Shown here: positions 33,032 to 35,441 of the stretch, one piece after another
Layout of the letters: every line of letters begins with the position of its first letter
Position numbering within the stretch: position 1 is the stretch's first letter
Origin: Candidatus Omnitrophota bacterium
Lineage (GTDB): Bacteria > Omnitrophota > Gorgyraeia > Zapsychrales > Zapsychraceae
Reading direction: 5' to 3'
DNA length: 35,441 nucleotides
Assembly: GCA_021108075.1 (NCBI GenBank)
Contig: JAIORP010000143.1
Coordinates: 1 to 35,441, forward strand
Made by a program: the position numbers and the translations under genes
Notes under the pieces: model-generated
What the model was told of the DNA's origin: nothing
Seen by the model: only the letters and a program-made list of their open reading frames with translations
Database searches by the model: none

Positions 33032-34879
33032 ATGAGGGAGCAAAAGGGAGATGATATCATTAAATCATTTACTGTGTTCTTGACGTTTCTTGCCAGTTGT
33101 TTGTTTTTTGTTTATATATTCACACAATTTTGGTCTCCGGTTGAGACAGGTGATATCTGGTGGCATCTTAGCACCGGGCGTTTCATTTCCCAGAACCAAC
33201 ACGTGCCTTTCTTTGACCCGTTTCCTTTTGCCGGGGAAGTGACTCCCTGGATTTTTACGCAATGGTTAGGGAGTTTATTCTACTATAAAATTTATGTTTT
33301 TTTTGGATTGTCGGGATTGCAGGCTTTTCGTGCATTCTACTTTTTAGCTGTTTTTGCCTACCTTTATTTTGCAGGATTGAAACGGACACCGCTACCTTTA
33401 TTGATCTTTATTCTATACGTTATGTCCTATGGTTTCGCTATGAGGATCCACTTGAGGCCATATTTGTTTAATGTGTTTTTCGTGTTTTTATTCTTATCTA
33501 TTTTATTCGCGCATAGGGATAGGGGTGTCAGATGGCCTTTGTTCATATTGCCACTTGTCGGGATCCTTTGGATTAACATTCATCTCGGCAGCTTAGTCTA
33601 CGGGGCGGCATTAATATGTTTTTTTATCGGAGGGTACCTGAATGATTTCTTTAAATTAAGGATTACAGATCCGGATATGCAACAGGAACGGCAGGCCCTG
33701 CTGACAAAGGCTTACTGCTTAAGTGTTGTATTATGTCTGTATTTAGTTTCATTCTTCTGCACACCGTATGGCCTGCCCGGGGTCCTGTATCCCTTTAAAG
33801 TGTTCTTATTCCCCGGGCACATCCGTTTTTACGGATTATTGGCACAGACCGTTTCTGAATTGCAACCGCCGAAGTATCTCCTGACGACCAGCGGATTATG
33901 GTTTTATTTGCTTCTGTTCGGTTTTTTTTCCACGTGGTTTTTTTCTAATAAAAGATCTGTCCTGGATATCATTCTCATATCCTTTTCCGGTTTTATTTTT
34001 TTATATGGAAAGCGAGGATCATTATTCTTCACTATCGTTGCGGGCTATTTAATCCTTTATCACGTCATCCACCTGCGATGGGATATTTTGAATCGTCTGC
34101 AAATCAGAATAAAAAAATTACAATATGTCATATATATTATTTTGATCGTCGTGTTTTCTTGCCATATTCAGACTTTCGCGAAGGAAAATATTTATCTCGA
34201 TGGGCAGCAACATAAAAAATATTCCCTCACGACAGACACCCTCAACCCGCAACATGTTTTGGCCTTTTCCCGGAAGCATCATATTTCCGGAAAAGTATAT
34301 AATTCAGATAGGTTCGGGGGCTATATGATTTGGGGGCATTATCCTCAATTGCGTCCATATGTCGATACACGCCAGGTTAATTTGACATCGTATCAAAATC
34401 ATATTTATATTCGAGAGGATCCTGATGAATTGTGGCCCCTTACGGCCAGGCTTTCCAGCTTTGATGTGGTGCTATTGGATGGGTCGTTATTCGTTAATAC
34501 TAAAATTATTTCTTATCTTCTTAAAGATGATAACTGGCGACTGAATGCCCTGAACGGAACCACGTTCTTCTTTACGCACAGATCCATAACAGAGGAAAAA
34601 GGTTTGCCGGAAATTGATGTCGCAGCTTCGCCTCAGCCGTTTGACATTATTAACATACAAAAGCATTTATTAATTCTTGATCCTCGTCAAAGAAGCATGT
34701 TGGTCGATTGGTTCAATCCCCCGCCGTTTTATATTGATGATGTGGAAAAAGGGGTGACGTTGTATGATCTGGGATACAGGCAAGCGGGGATTAGCTATGT
34801 TTATCAAGGTTTCCGGATGTTCCCCCGTAGTTATGCGAAAGATATATTGGAAATGATGTTGCATAAAGAAGCTATTTAG
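33032..34879 (+). CDS. large polytopic membrane protein, GT-C glycosyltransferase-like
   Basis: A 615-residue membrane protein with about twelve hydrophobic helices up to residue 380 and a soluble C-terminal domain. The first extracytoplasmic loop has ETGDIWWHLSTGRFI (D41, W43, W44, H45), then VPFFDPFPFAG, a pattern found in uncharacterised bacterial membrane proteins thought to have the GT-C fold. The C-terminal part contains GKVYNSDRFGGYMIWG and RPYVDTR, also typical of that group. Sugar transfer is inferred from these likenesses only. A GAGGTGAAG stretch before the ATG and a two-nt gap after truA suggest translational coupling. It faces the receiver gene end to end. Confidence 0.6.
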   Translation: MREQKGDDIIKSFTVFLTFLASCLFFVYIFTQFWSPVETGDIWWHLSTGRFISQNQHVPFFDPFPFAGEVTPWIFTQWLGSLFYYKIYVFFGLSGLQAFRAFYFLAVFAYLYFAGLKRTPLPLLIFILYVMSYGFAMRIHLRPYLFNVFFVFLFLSILFAHRDRGVRWPLFILPLVGILWINIHLGSLVYGAALICFFIGGYLNDFFKLRITDPDMQQERQALLTKAYCLSVVLCLYLVSFFCTPYGLPGVLYPFKVFLFPGHIRFYGLLAQTVSELQPPKYLLTTSGLWFYLLLFGFFSTWFFSNKRSVLDIILISFSGFIFLYGKRGSLFFTIVAGYLILYHVIHLRWDILNRLQIRIKKLQYVIYIILIVVFSCHIQTFAKENIYLDGQQHKKYSLTTDTLNPQHVLAFSRKHHISGKVYNSDRFGGYMIWGHYPQLRPYVDTRQVNLTSYQNHIYIREDPDELWPLTARLSSFDVVLLDGSLFVNTKIISYLLKDDNWRLNALNGTTFFFTHRSITEEKGLPEIDVAASPQPFDIINIQKHLLILDPRQRSMLVDWFNPPPFYIDDVEKGVTLYDLGYRQAGISYVYQGFRMFPRSYAKDILEMMLHKEAI

Positions 34880-34932
34880 TTTTTGTAAAGTTGGTCGTGT
34901 TCCGGGAGGAACGTTTGACATTAGTCATGTTC

Positions 34933-35325
34933 TTAATGTTCGAATAGTTCCGGTTTGATCTTTTTTCTGTGGATATCATGACAAATATCCATAATCTTTG
35001 AGATGTCATCGGTTTTTCTCAAGTAGTAATTCGCTCCCAGCGCCAGGGTTCTTTCCCGGTATTGCGGAAAATCTTCCTGGATAAGCATGATTACGGTAAC
35101 GGATTCATCATCAGAATATTTGATGTATTTTAAGACATCCAGTCCGCTGCCATCCGGAAGCCTGATGTCCAAAATGATTAAATCCCAATTTTCATCTAAA
35201 ATAAAATTTAAAGCTTGTTGGATGTTGTCCGCTTCCTGGATATAGCTGATGTATGTTAACTCCGAGAGCATTTCATTGATCCTGCTACGGATCATCTTTG
35301 CACTATCAATAATTAAAACTTCCAT
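34933..35325 (-). CDS. stand-alone receiver-domain protein with a degenerate active site
   Basis: A 130-residue CheY-like domain. The phospho-acceptor D53 is kept (LIILDIRLPDGSG), as is K104 (YYLRKTDD). The second acidic residue of the metal pair is Ser (IIDSAKM, D7-S8), and the switch Thr/Ser is replaced by a hydrophobic residue (VIMLIQED). Phosphorylation may be weak or absent, as in pseudo-receivers that work through protein contacts. There is no output domain; the protein ends shortly after the last helix (KIKPELFEH). A histidine kinase is not in the window. It is transcribed towards the large membrane protein gene. Confidence 0.85.
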   Translation of the reverse strand: MEVLIIDSAKMIRSRINEMLSELTYISYIQEADNIQQALNFILDENWDLIILDIRLPDGSGLDVLKYIKYSDDESVTVIMLIQEDFPQYRERTLALGANYYLRKTDDISKIMDICHDIHRKKIKPELFEH

Positions 35326-35337
35326 AAAAGCTCATAG

Positions 35338-35368
35338 ATTATATCCTTTTTTTAAGTATATCTGTAAA
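35338..35368 (-). promoter_or_regulatory. candidate promoter of the minus-strand receiver gene
   Basis: On the minus strand, TTTACA (35368-35363) and a perfect TATAAT (35343-35338) lie 19 bp apart, just upstream of the start codon at 35325. The transcript would have a leader of only about six nt. The -10 is good; spacing and leader length lower confidence. Confidence 0.4.
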
Positions 35369-35441
35369 ACTGTATTCTGAAATCAGGGAATTGTCCAGTT
35401 TTTAGTTGAAATATTTTAGGACAGTTCATTAGTTAAACGCT

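Noticed and set aside
1..35441. CRISPR array, tRNA, rRNA or complete insertion sequence
   Set aside because: No regularly spaced repeats, tRNA cloverleaf, rRNA sequence or transposase with terminal inverted repeats was seen on reading through the window.

Overview
The window is bacterial chromosome. It is mostly housekeeping and cofactor metabolism, with an AT-rich accessory stretch at the left edge. Gene content points to a bacterium that makes peptidoglycan (murB), isoprenoids by the MEP pathway (ispG, ispH), fatty acids by a type II system (fabG, acpP, fabF), Fe-S clusters by SUF, NAD through quinolinate, methionine by the metX/metW route, and branched-chain and aspartate-family amino acids (leuB, asd). 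Together with several large membrane glycosyltransferase-like proteins, this suggests a deep-branching Gram-negative-type lineage such as Omnitrophota or another PVC-related group. That placement is inference only; no rRNA or unambiguous marker is present.

Layout. (1) 1-2570: AT-rich accessory region with a small helix-turn-helix protein whose 3' end looks frameshifted, a 435-nt stretch without a convincing gene, a RhuM-Fic/Doc fusion and a GNAT acetyltransferase. (2) 2581-10162: miaB, a glyoxalase, a GT39-like membrane glycosyltransferase, a PrsW-type membrane protease, nadA, metX-metW behind a near-consensus promoter, and a tautomerase. (3) 10371-12196: an orphan receiver-domain protein and an L-2-hydroxyglutarate oxidase-like flavoprotein. 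(4) 12362-19964: an Fe-S assembly locus, nfu, then an Rrf2 regulator behind a nested inverted repeat, then sufB-C-D-S-U and the radical-SAM enzyme moaA. (5) 20076-22257, minus strand: ispH, a [2Fe-2S] ferredoxin and murB, divergent from ispG on the plus strand. (6) 23558-24156: a 599-nt gap holding a promoter, several helices and a strong intrinsic terminator, read here as a candidate small RNA gene. (7) 24157-35325: a PHP phosphatase, folE, fxsA, a structured leader, fabG-acpP-fabF, a terminator/attenuator-like element, leuB, asd, a secreted Asp-box protein, truA, a 615-residue membrane protein and a degenerate receiver protein on the minus strand.

The strongest theme is Fe-S biology. The window holds the SUF machinery with a likely cluster-sensing regulator and six apparent client proteins (MiaB, NadA, MoaA, IspG, IspH and the ferredoxin), with the ferredoxin placed immediately behind ispH. 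The most promising undescribed elements are non-coding: the candidate small RNA at about 23863-24097, the nested inverted repeat before the suf regulator, and structured RNA segments in the fatty-acid and leuB leaders. No CRISPR array, complete insertion sequence, tRNA or rRNA was seen.
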